Shown here: positions 1 through 7,824 of the stretch, piece after piece
How positions within the stretch are numbered: position 1 is the stretch's first letter
Layout of the letters: each line of letters opens with the position of its first letter
NCBI GenBank assembly: GCA_937900285.1
Contig: CALCEM010000082.1
Span: forward strand, 1-28,479
Length of the DNA: 28,479 nt
Origin: an uncultured Fretibacterium sp.
GTDB lineage: Bacteria; Synergistota; Synergistia; Synergistales; Aminobacteriaceae
Direction: 5' to 3'
Position numbers and translations under genes: made by a program
Notes under the pieces: model-generated
Seen by the model: the letters and a program-made list of their open reading frames with translations, nothing else
Databases searched by the model: none
Told to the model about the DNA's origin: nothing

Positions 1-307
1 CTTTATATGATATGGAAAAATTAAATAATATTTCTAAAAATATTATTAGTAAATTCGTATCAGCTGATCTCAAATTTCTGGCGGTCTCTATTCCGTTTAA
101 GGCGTTCATATAAATATCAAGAAATATAATGTGAAAATCATTGACGGAAAATTTTTCCAGCAAGCTCTCTCCATCTGAAAATAATTTTATATCTCCTGAA
201 ATTCCTCTATTATGAAGCCAGAACTGTACATCATGGCGCAAACGTTCGCGATCTGACATTTGATCATCTACAATTGCAATATTAATATTCAGTTCTGACA
301 CCTCCAT
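1..307 (-). CDS. Response regulator receiver domain, partial at window edge
   Basis: N-terminal 102 residues of a CheY-like receiver domain, probably of the LytTR-type regulator group; the output domain lies outside the window. Visible are the acidic pocket (IAIVDDQ, residues 10-16) and the phospho-acceptor Asp64 in IIFLDIYM, followed by NGIETARNLR, as in AgrA/LytR-like regulators. The start is uncertain. ATG at 307 overlaps the SD-like GGAGG (305-301) and has no SD of its own. In-frame GTG at 301 or CTG at 292 lie further in, and CTG is 8 bases after GGAGG. Family resemblance stops after residue 91: where a T/S-rich segment is expected the sequence reads EILFNFSISYK, inside a perfect palindrome (24-47). 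This may be a frameshift, a rearrangement or an assembly-edge artefact. The family call is fairly sure; integrity is not. Confidence 0.7.
   Translation of the reverse strand, partial: MEVSELNINIAIVDDQMSDRERLRHDVQFWLHNRGISGDIKLFSDGESLLEKFSVNDFHIIFLDIYMNALNGIETARNLRSADTNLLIIFLEILFNFSISYK
24..47. repeat. Perfect 10-bp inverted repeat with 4-base loop
   Basis: AATAATATTT, loop CTAA, then its exact reverse complement. Weaker outer pairing (TGATA at 8-12 with TATCA at 58-62) extends it. It falls inside the response regulator gene at the point where the protein stops resembling its family. Confidence 0.6.
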
Positions 308-479
308 TAAAATAAAATAAAATTAAATTAATTTATTGAAAGCGTCAGAATTTTACAAGTTTACGAGATTAAAAAAAATATTTGCTGGTTGAGTTTTAAG
401 AATTTAAAATGATTTTTATGCGCGTTAATTTCTGAATAAATCTTCGGCAATAATTAAAATAACAAATTTTTTGAACATT

Positions 480-1265
480 TTATTTTTTACCGAATAATTT
501 TTTAACTGAAGCTCTTATTAAATTTTCAACGACTTTTAAAACCGGTCCGCCCTGATATTCGCGGTAAATTGAGGACTGCACGGCTGCTAAATGGCTTTTA
601 TACGGGTCTTTAATATCGAATATTCTTATAAAACACCGTGTCGATAAATATCTAACATCATGAGCCGGGACAATTTCGGTTTTTTCTTCCGGGATTTTAA
701 TTGTGCCTGTTAAATTTCCTTTATTATCGTAAGTCTGAACATCTTTATAAACTGTATATGTGCGAGTAGTTTCCGGGACATGTTCGAGTTCAAAATTTTG
801 ATTTATTTCGGGAATAATAATAACCTGATAGCCTTCCTGATGCGCAAAAAATAAAACGTCTTCAAGAGAATTATTTGTGCCTCTGGTGTTTGCAATTTTT
901 CTTAAATAATCCTGCATAGTCGTGATAACTGGTTTATTTTTTTTCAGTGAGATTTGAAAACTTTTTGCTGTCCAATCTGCGACGCTATATTTATTTTGAT
1001 TTTCTTCGGAGGGTGCGAGCGAGTTACTTCCTCCGGCGTTTAGATTTGCGGTTGTTGCGAACACTAAAATTTTTTTGAGCGACCTAATTTTAAACGATGG
1101 ATTAACCCAAGTTTCTATGCCTGGTTTAGAATTTCCAAACAGTCCGGAAGATTTAAAAATGTTTGTTAAATTTTTTAGGCCGTTCGAAGTATCACCAGCG
1201 TAAGAACATGACGCGAATGAAAATAAAAATGCTAACGACAATAAAAATATTTTTCTCAATTTCAA
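480..1265 (-). CDS. Exported protein of unknown function
   Basis: 261 residues, with an N-terminal signal peptide (hydrophobic core LLSLAFLFSF). It ends either at a possible lipobox Cys (FASC) or at a type I site (SYA before GD), so it is periplasmic or a lipoprotein. The start is TTG at 1265, with GAGGAG ending 9 bases upstream. The mature part has a Rossmann-like alternation: a strand KKILVFATT near residue 65, a helix around LEDVLFFAHQEGY, then a strand QVIIIPEI. It ends in a helical basic tail. The strand-helix-strand pattern with an evaluation of a possibly failing value resembles small envelope lipoproteins such as GNA1162-like proteins, but I cannot name a family. It is transcribed away from the neighbouring small-protein operon and towards the response regulator, 172 bases away. 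Confidence 0.75.
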   Translation of the reverse strand: MKLRKIFLLSLAFLFSFASCSYAGDTSNGLKNLTNIFKSSGLFGNSKPGIETWVNPSFKIRSLKKILVFATTANLNAGGSNSLAPSEENQNKYSVADWTAKSFQISLKKNKPVITTMQDYLRKIANTRGTNNSLEDVLFFAHQEGYQVIIIPEINQNFELEHVPETTRTYTVYKDVQTYDNKGNLTGTIKIPEEKTEIVPAHDVRYLSTRCFIRIFDIKDPYKSHLAAVQSSIYREYQGGPVLKVVENLIRASVKKLFGKK

Positions 1266-1303
1266 AGCAGGACACTCCTCTATAAAAAAATTTTTCGTAC
1301 GAG

Positions 1304-1309
1304 ATTATA
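1304..1309 (-). promoter_or_regulatory. Candidate -10 for the exported protein at 480-1265
   Basis: Perfect TATAAT on the minus strand, about 40 bases upstream of the TTG start. No convincing -35 at 16-18 bases. It lies in the divergent region 1266-1498, the longest non-coding stretch in the window. Confidence 0.4.
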
Positions 1310-1427
1310 AATTAAATTTCATAATTCTTACTTAATTATTTATTAAAATTCTAGAGGTTAATATATTTCGTGAAAAATTCCGATAAATGTGCCAGAAGTT
1401 TTAAAATTTTTTTCGATTTATACATTA

Positions 1428-1436
1428 TGCTAAAAT
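1428..1436 (+). promoter_or_regulatory. Candidate extended -10 for the small exported protein operon
   Basis: TGCTAAAAT on the plus strand, matching TGnTATAAT at all but one -10 position, 63 bases upstream of the ATG at 1499. The -35 region is only T-rich. It would drive the three-gene group 1499-3163. Confidence 0.35.
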
Positions 1437-1498
1437 AGCGATGTTCAGATTTTTAGAAATTGTGTAAAAATTTATTTTCTGGGAGGTTAGGTTTTCCA

Positions 1499-1951
1499 AT
1501 GAAAAAATTTGTATTTGCGGTTTTAATATTTGCGCTTTTTGTTCAGCCTGCTTCAGCTAAGAAAGTACAGACGCTCAAAACTGATGCCAATAAAATGACA
1601 TGGTATTTAATTGATTACGGCGTTGATTACGGTACACCTTACGCGGTTGCGAGAAAGTATTACACGAATCCGTCCATTAAACAGGAAACAATTGAGCAGC
1701 TCGAATCGCGTTACGGACTTTCAAGGTATACGGCTTCAACGCTTTATTTTACGGAATACGGCTGGGAATATTCTCAGGATGGAAAGCAGGTTACAACGAC
1801 TTACATGGTTCATTATGATTTCAGCGGCCATGAACTTTACAGAATTGATTATGATGACAGTTACGAATCCCGCAGGAGATTTTATTCAAACGTCACGCCG
1901 AACACTCCTCAGAGCAGAGGATATGCGTACGCTGTAGGGAAGCTTTATTAA
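1499..1951 (+). CDS. Small exported tyrosine-rich protein, unknown function
   Basis: 150 residues starting at ATG 1499; a longer reading from GTG 1460 has no SD, whereas GGGAGG lies at 1481-1486. The signal peptide is classic: MKKF, hydrophobic core, then cleavage after PASA before KKVQ. The mature protein of about 130 residues is rich in Tyr and Asp (for example YLIDYGVDYGTPYAVARKYY), with a following predicted beta-rich segment (TTYMVHYDFSGHELYRIDY). No family recognised. It precedes two other small secreted proteins in the same direction, only 21 bases before the next start, so the three are probably co-transcribed. Confidence 0.75.
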   Translation: MKKFVFAVLIFALFVQPASAKKVQTLKTDANKMTWYLIDYGVDYGTPYAVARKYYTNPSIKQETIEQLESRYGLSRYTASTLYFTEYGWEYSQDGKQVTTTYMVHYDFSGHELYRIDYDDSYESRRRFYSNVTPNTPQSRGYAYAVGKLY

Positions 1952-1972
1952 TTTAATTGGAGGCTGGGAATC

Positions 1973-2476
1973 ATGAAAAAATTTTACTTAGCGTTTTTAA
2001 TAGCGCTTATGTCTTCGGCGGTGGCTTATGGTGCAGCTGAATATGACAACGAATATGTTGCGCCTGAAATTCCGGAGCCTTTAGATTATTATTACGATTC
2101 TGGATCGGATTTTTATTATAAGATCATGGACAAAAAATCCACCCTGCCAGAACTGGAAAACAGAGCAAAAGATGTAAAAAGCGTAGTCAGAAAGTATTTT
2201 TTTATGTCTGATAGTGAGCAGGACAGAGTAATTAAACGGCATGCAGAAATTTCAAGAATGAAGAGCAAAAAAAATGCTCTTGAGGCTTATTCCAGACTTG
2301 TAAGCGAAAACAAATATGATTATTTTTCAGCATACATGGCCGGAGTTACTTCGAAGGAAATGGGCAGGCTCGGACGCGCTAAAGGCTGGTTGGAATATTG
2401 CTTAAATATTAACGATAAGTATATGCCGGCAAAACAATTATTGAAAACTGTAAACGCAATATATAAACCTGATTAA
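1973..2476 (+). CDS. Exported TPR-like protein, paralogue A
   Basis: 167 residues with signal peptide (cleavage near AYG before AAEYD) and SD GGAGG 9 bases before ATG. After a short Pro/Tyr-rich segment the protein is helical. The C-terminal half has tetratricopeptide-like spacing (YFSAYMAGVTSKEMGRLGRA, then WLEYCLNIN). It is a clear paralogue of the next gene: roughly half the residues match over about 100 aligned positions by hand, including YFFMSDSE and DYFSAYMAG. No family name recognised; a periplasmic protein-interaction role is a guess from the TPR-like helices. A terminator-like hairpin follows before the paralogue. Confidence 0.75.
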   Translation: MKKFYLAFLIALMSSAVAYGAAEYDNEYVAPEIPEPLDYYYDSGSDFYYKIMDKKSTLPELENRAKDVKSVVRKYFFMSDSEQDRVIKRHAEISRMKSKKNALEAYSRLVSENKYDYFSAYMAGVTSKEMGRLGRAKGWLEYCLNINDKYMPAKQLLKTVNAIYKPD

Positions 2477-2532
2477 AAATTTTATTTTACAGATGGGTTT
2501 ATTTTATGAGATCAAGTAAATAAATTTTTTAC

Positions 2533-2573
2533 ATAACAGTATCTGGCAAAAAATTCCGGTACTGTTATTTTTT
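2533..2573 (+). terminator. Rho-independent terminator or attenuator after paralogue A
   Basis: ATAACAGTATC pairs with the 3' arm ending TACTGTTAT (14 pairs with one bulge and one G-U), directly followed by six T. It ends only 17 bases before the ATG of paralogue B, so no promoter for B fits behind it. Either B depends on readthrough or the hairpin attenuates. Confidence 0.7.
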
Positions 2574-2590
2574 ATTCGGAGGCTGTAAAC

Positions 2591-3163
2591 ATGAAAAATT
2601 TTAAAAACACGAAAAAAATATTTTTGGCAATAGCATTAACGTTTTTATTTGTAAATTATTTAAGCGCTTCGGATGCAATTTATAACAATGAGTATATCGC
2701 TCCAGAAATTCCTTCATATTCGTCTTATTCGGATTCTTATGGGGCTTATGGGTCTTATGGTTATGATGATTACGGGTACTCGAGTTCATCAAGGAAAAAA
2801 CTTCCGGATATGGAAAATAAATCAACTGAAGCCGGAAAAGTTATAAAATCATATTTCTTCATGTCCGATTCTGAAAAAAGCGCGTTAATACAACGTCATA
2901 AGGAAATAAAAAAATTAAAGAACAAACAAAATATTTTTGAGGCTTATGCTGGTTTGGTTTATGCGAATCAACTCGATTATTTTTCGGCGTACATGGCAGG
3001 AGCAGCAGCTAAAGAAATGGGAGATCACGAACGCTCTATAAATTGGCTTGAATATTGTCTCGGAGTTAACCCGAAATACATACCGGCTAAAATGATGCTC
3101 AAAAATGAAAAAGTTTTACACAATTATCAGCCCGGAGGTTACGGCTCTGAAAGCAATTATTAA
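2591..3163 (+). CDS. Exported TPR-like protein, paralogue B
   Basis: 190 residues, with a signal peptide ending around LSAS and SD CGGAGG shortly before the ATG. Same architecture as the preceding gene: the NNEYIAPEIP motif after the signal peptide, then a Tyr/Ser/Gly-rich low-complexity stretch (residues about 40-66, longer than in A). The shared core follows (YFFMSDSE, DYFSAYMAGAAAKEMG, WLEYCLGVNPKYIPAK) with TPR-like helices. The Tyr/Gly/Ser segment is the part that differs most from A, and there is a Gly/Tyr tail (GGYGSESNY). The gene, its SD context (GGAGGCTG) and its terminator all resemble those of A, so the pair arose by tandem duplication. Function unknown. Confidence 0.75.
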   Translation: MKNFKNTKKIFLAIALTFLFVNYLSASDAIYNNEYIAPEIPSYSSYSDSYGAYGSYGYDDYGYSSSSRKKLPDMENKSTEAGKVIKSYFFMSDSEKSALIQRHKEIKKLKNKQNIFEAYAGLVYANQLDYFSAYMAGAAAKEMGDHERSINWLEYCLGVNPKYIPAKMMLKNEKVLHNYQPGGYGSESNY

Positions 3164-3217
3164 TTTTTAAGAGCGGATAAAATTTTATTTTAATTTATTT
3201 TAATTTTTAATAATTTA

Positions 3218-3259
3218 ATAACGGTATCCAAATTTTTTTTGGGTGCTGTTATTTTTTTT
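3218..3259 (+). terminator. Rho-independent terminator after paralogue B
   Basis: 12-bp stem (ATAACGGTATCC with GGGTGCTGTTAT, counting three G-U pairs), then eight T. Its arms resemble those of the hairpin at 2533-2573. It closes the small-protein operon just before the ftsH promoter. Confidence 0.8.
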
Positions 3260-3262
3260 GCC

Positions 3263-3271
3263 TGATATAAT
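3263..3271 (+). promoter_or_regulatory. Extended -10 promoter of ftsH
   Basis: TGATATAAT, a perfect extended -10, beginning four bases after the preceding terminator and 55 bases before the TTG start of ftsH. No good -35; the region where it would sit is the hairpin itself. Confidence 0.6.
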
Positions 3272-3325
3272 CGAAAAAGTTTTTAATTTATATAGTTTGT
3301 TTTAAACAGGAGGGATTTTTTTATT

Positions 3326-5239
3326 TTGGGTCGTAACGTGAAAAATTTGGGCTTGTATCTCGTTCTGTTCTTAGGAGTAGTAACGTTTGTAAATATGTTT
3401 TTAACACCCGAAGAAGTTCAGAAACAATACGATGAAATAAGTTACAGCCAATTTATAACGCATCTTAATTCCGGAAATGTCAGAGTTCTTCAAATTCGCA
3501 ATAATACAGTTCCAGGCGAATCAAGTTCGGGGACATTTATAGGAGAATTGAAGGACGGACAAAGATTTTTAACATATGGTCTCGACGTTATGGGAATTGC
3601 AGAACAAGCAGTAAAAAAAGGCATCACGGTAACAGTTGAAGCACCTCAAAAAAATTCATGGCTGACGAGCTTATTAACTTCATTGTTTCCGACATTATTA
3701 TTAATTGCTGTATGGGTGTATTTTCTTTATAACATGCAGGGCGGCGGCGGTGTTGGAAGCAGAGTAATGGGCTTCGGAAAAAGCAGAGCAAAATTATTTA
3801 TGGACAATCGCCCAAAAGTTACGTTTAATGATGTTGCAGGATGTGACGAAGCAAAAGAAGAATTACAAGAAGTAATACAATTTTTAAAATTCCCTGAAAA
3901 ATTTCGCAAGTTGGGCGCAAAAGTTCCAAAAGGAGTTTTAATGCTTGGACCTCCCGGAACTGGTAAAACTTTATTGGCCAGAGCTGCAGCAGGTGAAGCA
4001 GATGTACCATTTTTCAGCGTGAGCGGTTCTGACTTTGTTGAAATGTTCGTCGGAGTTGGAGCGGCGAGGGTTCGTGATTTATTTGCGCAATCAAAAAAAT
4101 ATCAGCCATGTATAATTTTTATTGACGAGATCGATGCTGTTGGCCGTCATCGCGGTGCAGGTTTAGGCGGAGGACATGACGAACGCGAACAGACTTTAAA
4201 TCAGTTATTAGTCGAGCTTGATGGCTTTGATGAAACTACGAGCACGATTTTAATAGCTGCAACAAATAGACCTGATATTTTAGACCCTGCGTTATTGCGT
4301 CCCGGAAGGTTTGACCGTCATATAGTGGTGGATCGTCCTGATATAAAAGGCCGTGAAGAAATTTTAAAAGTTCATATGCGCGAGAAAAAATTTTCTGAAG
4401 ATGTCAACACTGATATTTTAGCGCGCCGTACTGCCGGAATGGTCGGGGCTGATTTGGCGAATTTAATAAACGAAGCTGCATTATTATCAGCGAGACACGA
4501 TAAAGAAAAAATCGGAATGGAAGAACTTGAAGAGGGCATCGAAAGAGTTTTAGCCGGGCCGGAACGTAAAAGCCGTTTAATAAGTGAGCACGAGAAAAAA
4601 ATTATTGCTTATCATGAAACCGGACATGCTCTCGTCGCGAAAGTTTTACCAAATTCTGATCCAGTTCACAAAATTTCAATTATTCCGCGCGGACATGCTG
4701 CACTCGGTTATACTTTGCAATTGCCTGAGGAGGACAGGTTTTTAATTTCAAAATCCGAGCTGTTAAACCGTATTTCAGTTTTATTGAGCGGACGTGCTGC
4801 AGAACAATTAATTTTTAACGATGTTACCAGCGGGGCAGCTAATGATCTGGAGCGTGCTACTCAAACAGCCAGACAAATGGTGACACAGTTGGGAATGAGC
4901 GAAAAATTAGGGCTTGTAAAATTGGGAAATAAGCGCGAAGAAATATTTTTGGGTCGTGATATTTCGGAGGATAGAAATTACAGCGAAGAAATTGCTTTTA
5001 TAATCGATCAAGAAATTAAATCTATTATTGACGAATGTTATAAAACCGCAAAAAATATTTTATCCGAACGCAAAAATTTAATGGACAAGATCGCTAAAAT
5101 CTTACTCGATAAAGAAATAATTACAGGTGAAGAATTAGACAAATTAATTAATGACGATCTCCCGGAGCTTCCAGAAAACCGCACTGATGTTCTTCCGGAA
5201 AATTTGAATATTAATAATAATAATAATTTTATGGCTTGA
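3326..5239 (+). CDS. ftsH: ATP-dependent zinc metalloprotease FtsH
   Basis: 637 residues, normal FtsH length. It is a membrane-bound AAA+ protease that degrades misfolded membrane proteins and short-lived cytoplasmic regulators. Two N-terminal membrane segments (about 8-26 and 111-136) flank a small periplasmic domain. The AAA domain has Walker A GPPGTGKT (208-215), Walker B IIFIDEID with D267/E268, and the second region of homology (NRPDILDPALLRPGRFDR). The protease has the zinc motif HETGH (430-434), with D507 in NDLERA as the likely third ligand. The tail ends in a poly-Asn stretch. The start is TTG, with AGGAGGG 11 bases upstream; the in-frame GTG at 3339 is too far from the SD. It has its own promoter, and its stop codon overlaps the -35 box of the following tRNA. 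Confidence 0.97.
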   Translation: MGRNVKNLGLYLVLFLGVVTFVNMFLTPEEVQKQYDEISYSQFITHLNSGNVRVLQIRNNTVPGESSSGTFIGELKDGQRFLTYGLDVMGIAEQAVKKGITVTVEAPQKNSWLTSLLTSLFPTLLLIAVWVYFLYNMQGGGGVGSRVMGFGKSRAKLFMDNRPKVTFNDVAGCDEAKEELQEVIQFLKFPEKFRKLGAKVPKGVLMLGPPGTGKTLLARAAAGEADVPFFSVSGSDFVEMFVGVGAARVRDLFAQSKKYQPCIIFIDEIDAVGRHRGAGLGGGHDEREQTLNQLLVELDGFDETTSTILIAATNRPDILDPALLRPGRFDRHIVVDRPDIKGREEILKVHMREKKFSEDVNTDILARRTAGMVGADLANLINEAALLSARHDKEKIGMEELEEGIERVLAGPERKSRLISEHEKKIIAYHETGHALVAKVLPNSDPVHKISIIPRGHAALGYTLQLPEEDRFLISKSELLNRISVLLSGRAAEQLIFNDVTSGAANDLERATQTARQMVTQLGMSEKLGLVKLGNKREEIFLGRDISEDRNYSEEIAFIIDQEIKSIIDECYKTAKNILSERKNLMDKIAKILLDKEIITGEELDKLINDDLPELPENRTDVLPENLNINNNNNFMA

Positions 5240-5263
5240 CGTAAAAAATTTTTGTGAAATAAT
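5236..5263 (+). promoter_or_regulatory. Promoter of tRNA-Gln
   Basis: -35 TTGACG (5236-5241), 16-base spacer, extended -10 TGaAATAAT (TG at 5255-5256, hexamer 5258-5263). The -35 box contains the TGA stop codon of ftsH. The start point would be near 5270, about ten bases before the tRNA. Confidence 0.65.
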
Positions 5264-5279
5264 TTACAACTGTTGCGAT

Positions 5280-5355
5280 TGGGGTGTAGCCAAGCTGGCA
5301 AGGCAACGGATTTTGGTTCCGTCATTCGTTGGTTCGAATCCAGCCACCCCAGCCA
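5280..5355 (+). tRNA. tRNA-Gln (anticodon UUG)
   Basis: 76 bases including an encoded CCA. Acceptor TGGGGTG pairs with CACCCCA, discriminator G. The anticodon stem ACGGA/TCCGT holds loop TTTTGGT, giving anticodon TTG. The T arm is GTTGG TTCGAAT CCAGC. No terminator is visible in the 40 bases before glmU, so the tRNA is probably the leader of a tRNA-glmU-prs transcript. Confidence 0.95.
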
Positions 5356-5395
5356 TCAGTTTTTAAATTTGAGATCTAGCGAGGTGGTTGCGACA

Positions 5396-6742
5396 ATGAG
5401 TAATACGGGCGTTCTCATCATGGCGGCAGGTAAAGGCACTAGAATGAAGAGCGCACACCCAAAAGTTTTACACGATGTATTAGACAAAAAATTAATTGAT
5501 TATGTTATTGAGAATGCTTTAAGCTACACGCAGAATGTTTCAGTTTTAGTAAGTTCAGACGAAGTTTCAGAATATATCACAAACAAATATCCCATTAAAA
5601 TTTTATGGCAGCGCGAACAATTAGGAACAGGCCACGCAGTAAAAATTTGCTGTGAATGGTGGAGCGATTTTAAAAATTTAATCGTTTTAAACGGCGATGT
5701 GCCATTAATGAAAAAATCCAGCTTAAAAAATTTTATAGACAGCTCATTAAATTATGATTGTGTCATAACGAGTTTTATAACTGAAAATCCCGGAGCTTAC
5801 GGCAGAATAGTTCACGAAAGCAATAATATAAAAATTGTAGAATTTAAAGACGCTTCGGACGATGAGAAAAAAATCAAAGAAGTAAACGCCGGGTGTTATG
5901 CATTTAAAGTTAAAAGTCTGGAGCAGGTAATAAATTTAATTGATAACAATAACGCTCAAGGTGAATATTATTTGCCGGATGTTTTGAAGTTTATGAATCA
6001 AAAAAATATGCGTGTGAATTCGTTTATAATGCCTGAGCTGGAAATGTTAGGCGTGAATAATCAAGAAGAATTAACGAATATAAATTTAATTTTGCGCGAT
6101 GAAATTTTAAAAAAGCATTTGAGCAACGGTGTAAATATTTTGGATTTAAATTCCGTTTATATTGGCTCTGATGTCGAAATTGATCCGGACGTTAAAATAA
6201 TGCCTAACGTTCAAATATGGGGCAAAAGTAAAATTTTATCGGGTAGCGTAATCGGTTCAGGTTCGATTTTAAAAAATGCAGTCATCGGCCATGACGTTAA
6301 TATAATTGCATATGCCGTAATTGAGAACAGCGAATTAAAAAATAATTCAAAGGCGGGACCGTTTATATATATTCGTGAAAATTCATGTCTTGAAAAAAAT
6401 TCATTTGCCGGGAAATTTGTAGAATTAAAAAATACTATTGTCGGCGAAAATTCAAAAGTTCCGCATTTATCATATATGGGAGATGCTGTGCTCGGCCATA
6501 ATGTAAATATTGGAGCTGGTTCGATAACATGCAATTATGACGGAAAAAATAAAAATAAAACTCATATCGGGAATAATTGTTTTGTTGGTTCGGACACGAT
6601 GTTTATTGCGCCGGTTGAGATAGGTGATGATTCGGCGACGGCTGCGGGGTCTGTTATCACGAAAGATATACCCGTAAATTCTTTAGGAGTAGCGCGTGAG
6701 CGTCAAATAAATATAAATGACTGGTCAAAACGTAAAAAATAA
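5396..6742 (+). CDS. glmU: Bifunctional GlcNAc-1-phosphate uridyltransferase / glucosamine-1-phosphate acetyltransferase GlmU
   Basis: 448 residues. It makes UDP-N-acetylglucosamine, the precursor of peptidoglycan and of lipid A, in the cytoplasm. The N-terminal nucleotidyltransferase has LIMAAGKGTRMKS and PKVLH (residues 7-25), then NGDVP. The C-terminal half is a left-handed hexapeptide-repeat helix with the acetyltransferase core (GAGSITCNYDG, THIGNNCFVGSD). Start ATG 5396 has GAGGTGG 8 bases upstream; the reading frame itself is open back into the tRNA, so longer starts are artefacts. The stop codon TAA is immediately followed by the SD of prs, indicating translational coupling. Confidence 0.95.
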   Translation: MSNTGVLIMAAGKGTRMKSAHPKVLHDVLDKKLIDYVIENALSYTQNVSVLVSSDEVSEYITNKYPIKILWQREQLGTGHAVKICCEWWSDFKNLIVLNGDVPLMKKSSLKNFIDSSLNYDCVITSFITENPGAYGRIVHESNNIKIVEFKDASDDEKKIKEVNAGCYAFKVKSLEQVINLIDNNNAQGEYYLPDVLKFMNQKNMRVNSFIMPELEMLGVNNQEELTNINLILRDEILKKHLSNGVNILDLNSVYIGSDVEIDPDVKIMPNVQIWGKSKILSGSVIGSGSILKNAVIGHDVNIIAYAVIENSELKNNSKAGPFIYIRENSCLEKNSFAGKFVELKNTIVGENSKVPHLSYMGDAVLGHNVNIGAGSITCNYDGKNKNKTHIGNNCFVGSDTMFIAPVEIGDDSATAAGSVITKDIPVNSLGVARERQININDWSKRKK

Positions 6743-6758
6743 AGGAGCAAAAATAATT

Positions 6759-7724
6759 TTGTCAAGAGGAAACGGAATTAAATTATTTTCAGGAACAGCG
6801 CACCCTGAATTTGCGCAAAAGATTTCAGATGTATTAAATATTCCATTATCGAAGGCGAAGCATTTCAGATTTTCTGACGGTGAGATCGGTTATTCTCCTG
6901 ATGAGACTGTGAGGGGTGCGGATGTTTTTATAATTCAGCCGACGTGTAATCCAGCGAATGAAAATTTAATGCAGTTATTAATTATGGCTGATGCGTTTAA
7001 GAGGGCTTCTGCGCATTATGTAAATGCAGTAATTCCGTATTTTGGGTATGCACGGCAGGACAGAAAAGCTAGACCGCGCGAACCGATTACGGCGAAACTA
7101 GTAGCGAATATTTTGGCGCATGGCGGAATTGATAGAGTTATCACGGCGGATTTACATGCTGGACAAATTCAAGGATTTTTTGATATTCCTGTAGATCATT
7201 TAACTGGTATGAAATTATTAGCAGGATATTTCAAAGAATTTTTAGCTGAAGATTTAAGATCGGGTTCGGTTGTAGTAGTGTCGCCTGATGTTGGAGGAGT
7301 AGCGCGCGCCCGGAAATTTGCGGTGATGCTTCACACGGATATTGCAATTGTAGACAAGCGCAGATCTCATGAAGTTGCGAATGTTTCCGAAGTAATGGAC
7401 ATAATCGGAGATGTAAAAGATCGTGTAGCGATTTTAGTTGATGATATTATTGACACGGCTGGGACGATTTGCCACGCTGCAAAAGGTTTAATGGATCGCG
7501 GCTGTAAAAAAGTTTATGCTTGTGCCACGCATGCAGTTTTATCGGGCAAAGCTATCGAGAATATAAATAATTCCGAAATTGAAAAATTAATATTTTCTGA
7601 CACTGTTCCATTAGGCGAAAAAAAGGACAATCCTAAAATTATGCAGTTATCAATTGCTCCGTTATTTGCAGAAGCGATCATGCGAGTACATTCGGAGATG
7701 TCAATTTCAGGGATGTTTGATTAA
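6759..7724 (+). CDS. prs: Ribose-phosphate pyrophosphokinase (PRPP synthetase)
   Basis: Makes phosphoribosyl pyrophosphate from ribose 5-phosphate and ATP, the entry point for purines, pyrimidines, NAD, His and Trp. 321 residues from TTG 6759, close to the usual length; AAGGAG lies 11 bases before it, overlapping the glmU stop. An upstream in-frame ATG at 6717 inside glmU has no SD and is less likely. Motifs: FSGTAHPEFA at the N terminus, RFSDGE, the ATP loop RQDRKARPREPITAK (99-113) and the PRPP-binding signature VDDIIDTAGT (227-236). The pairing glmU-prs is a common gene order in several phyla. A hairpin with a T run follows. Confidence 0.95.
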   Translation: MSRGNGIKLFSGTAHPEFAQKISDVLNIPLSKAKHFRFSDGEIGYSPDETVRGADVFIIQPTCNPANENLMQLLIMADAFKRASAHYVNAVIPYFGYARQDRKARPREPITAKLVANILAHGGIDRVITADLHAGQIQGFFDIPVDHLTGMKLLAGYFKEFLAEDLRSGSVVVVSPDVGGVARARKFAVMLHTDIAIVDKRRSHEVANVSEVMDIIGDVKDRVAILVDDIIDTAGTICHAAKGLMDRGCKKVYACATHAVLSGKAIENINNSEIEKLIFSDTVPLGEKKDNPKIMQLSIAPLFAEAIMRVHSEMSISGMFD

Positions 7725-7740
7725 AATAAAAATTAAAGCC

Positions 7741-7789
7741 CCTCCCTTGATATAAAATTAAATCTGTGAACTTGGGAGGAGTTTTTTTT
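7741..7789 (+). terminator. Terminator after prs, possibly bidirectional
   Basis: CCTCCC (7741-7746) pairs with GGGAGG (7774-7779) across a long 27-base loop, then eight T from 7782. On the minus strand the same stem is followed by a T-rich stretch, so it may also end the convergent gene at 7825. Confidence 0.55.
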
Positions 7790-7824
7790 ATTGCACTCTA
7801 TAAAAAATATTTTTGCGTGCTTGT

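Noticed and set aside
5273..5395. Upstream extension of the glmU reading frame into the tRNA gene
   Set aside because: The region is the tRNA-Gln; the frame is open by chance. The SD at 5381-5387 and the family N terminus place the start at 5396.
6717..6758. ATG 6717 as the prs start
   Set aside because: Inside glmU without SD, and would add 14 residues not typical of the family; TTG 6759 follows a good SD and fits family length.
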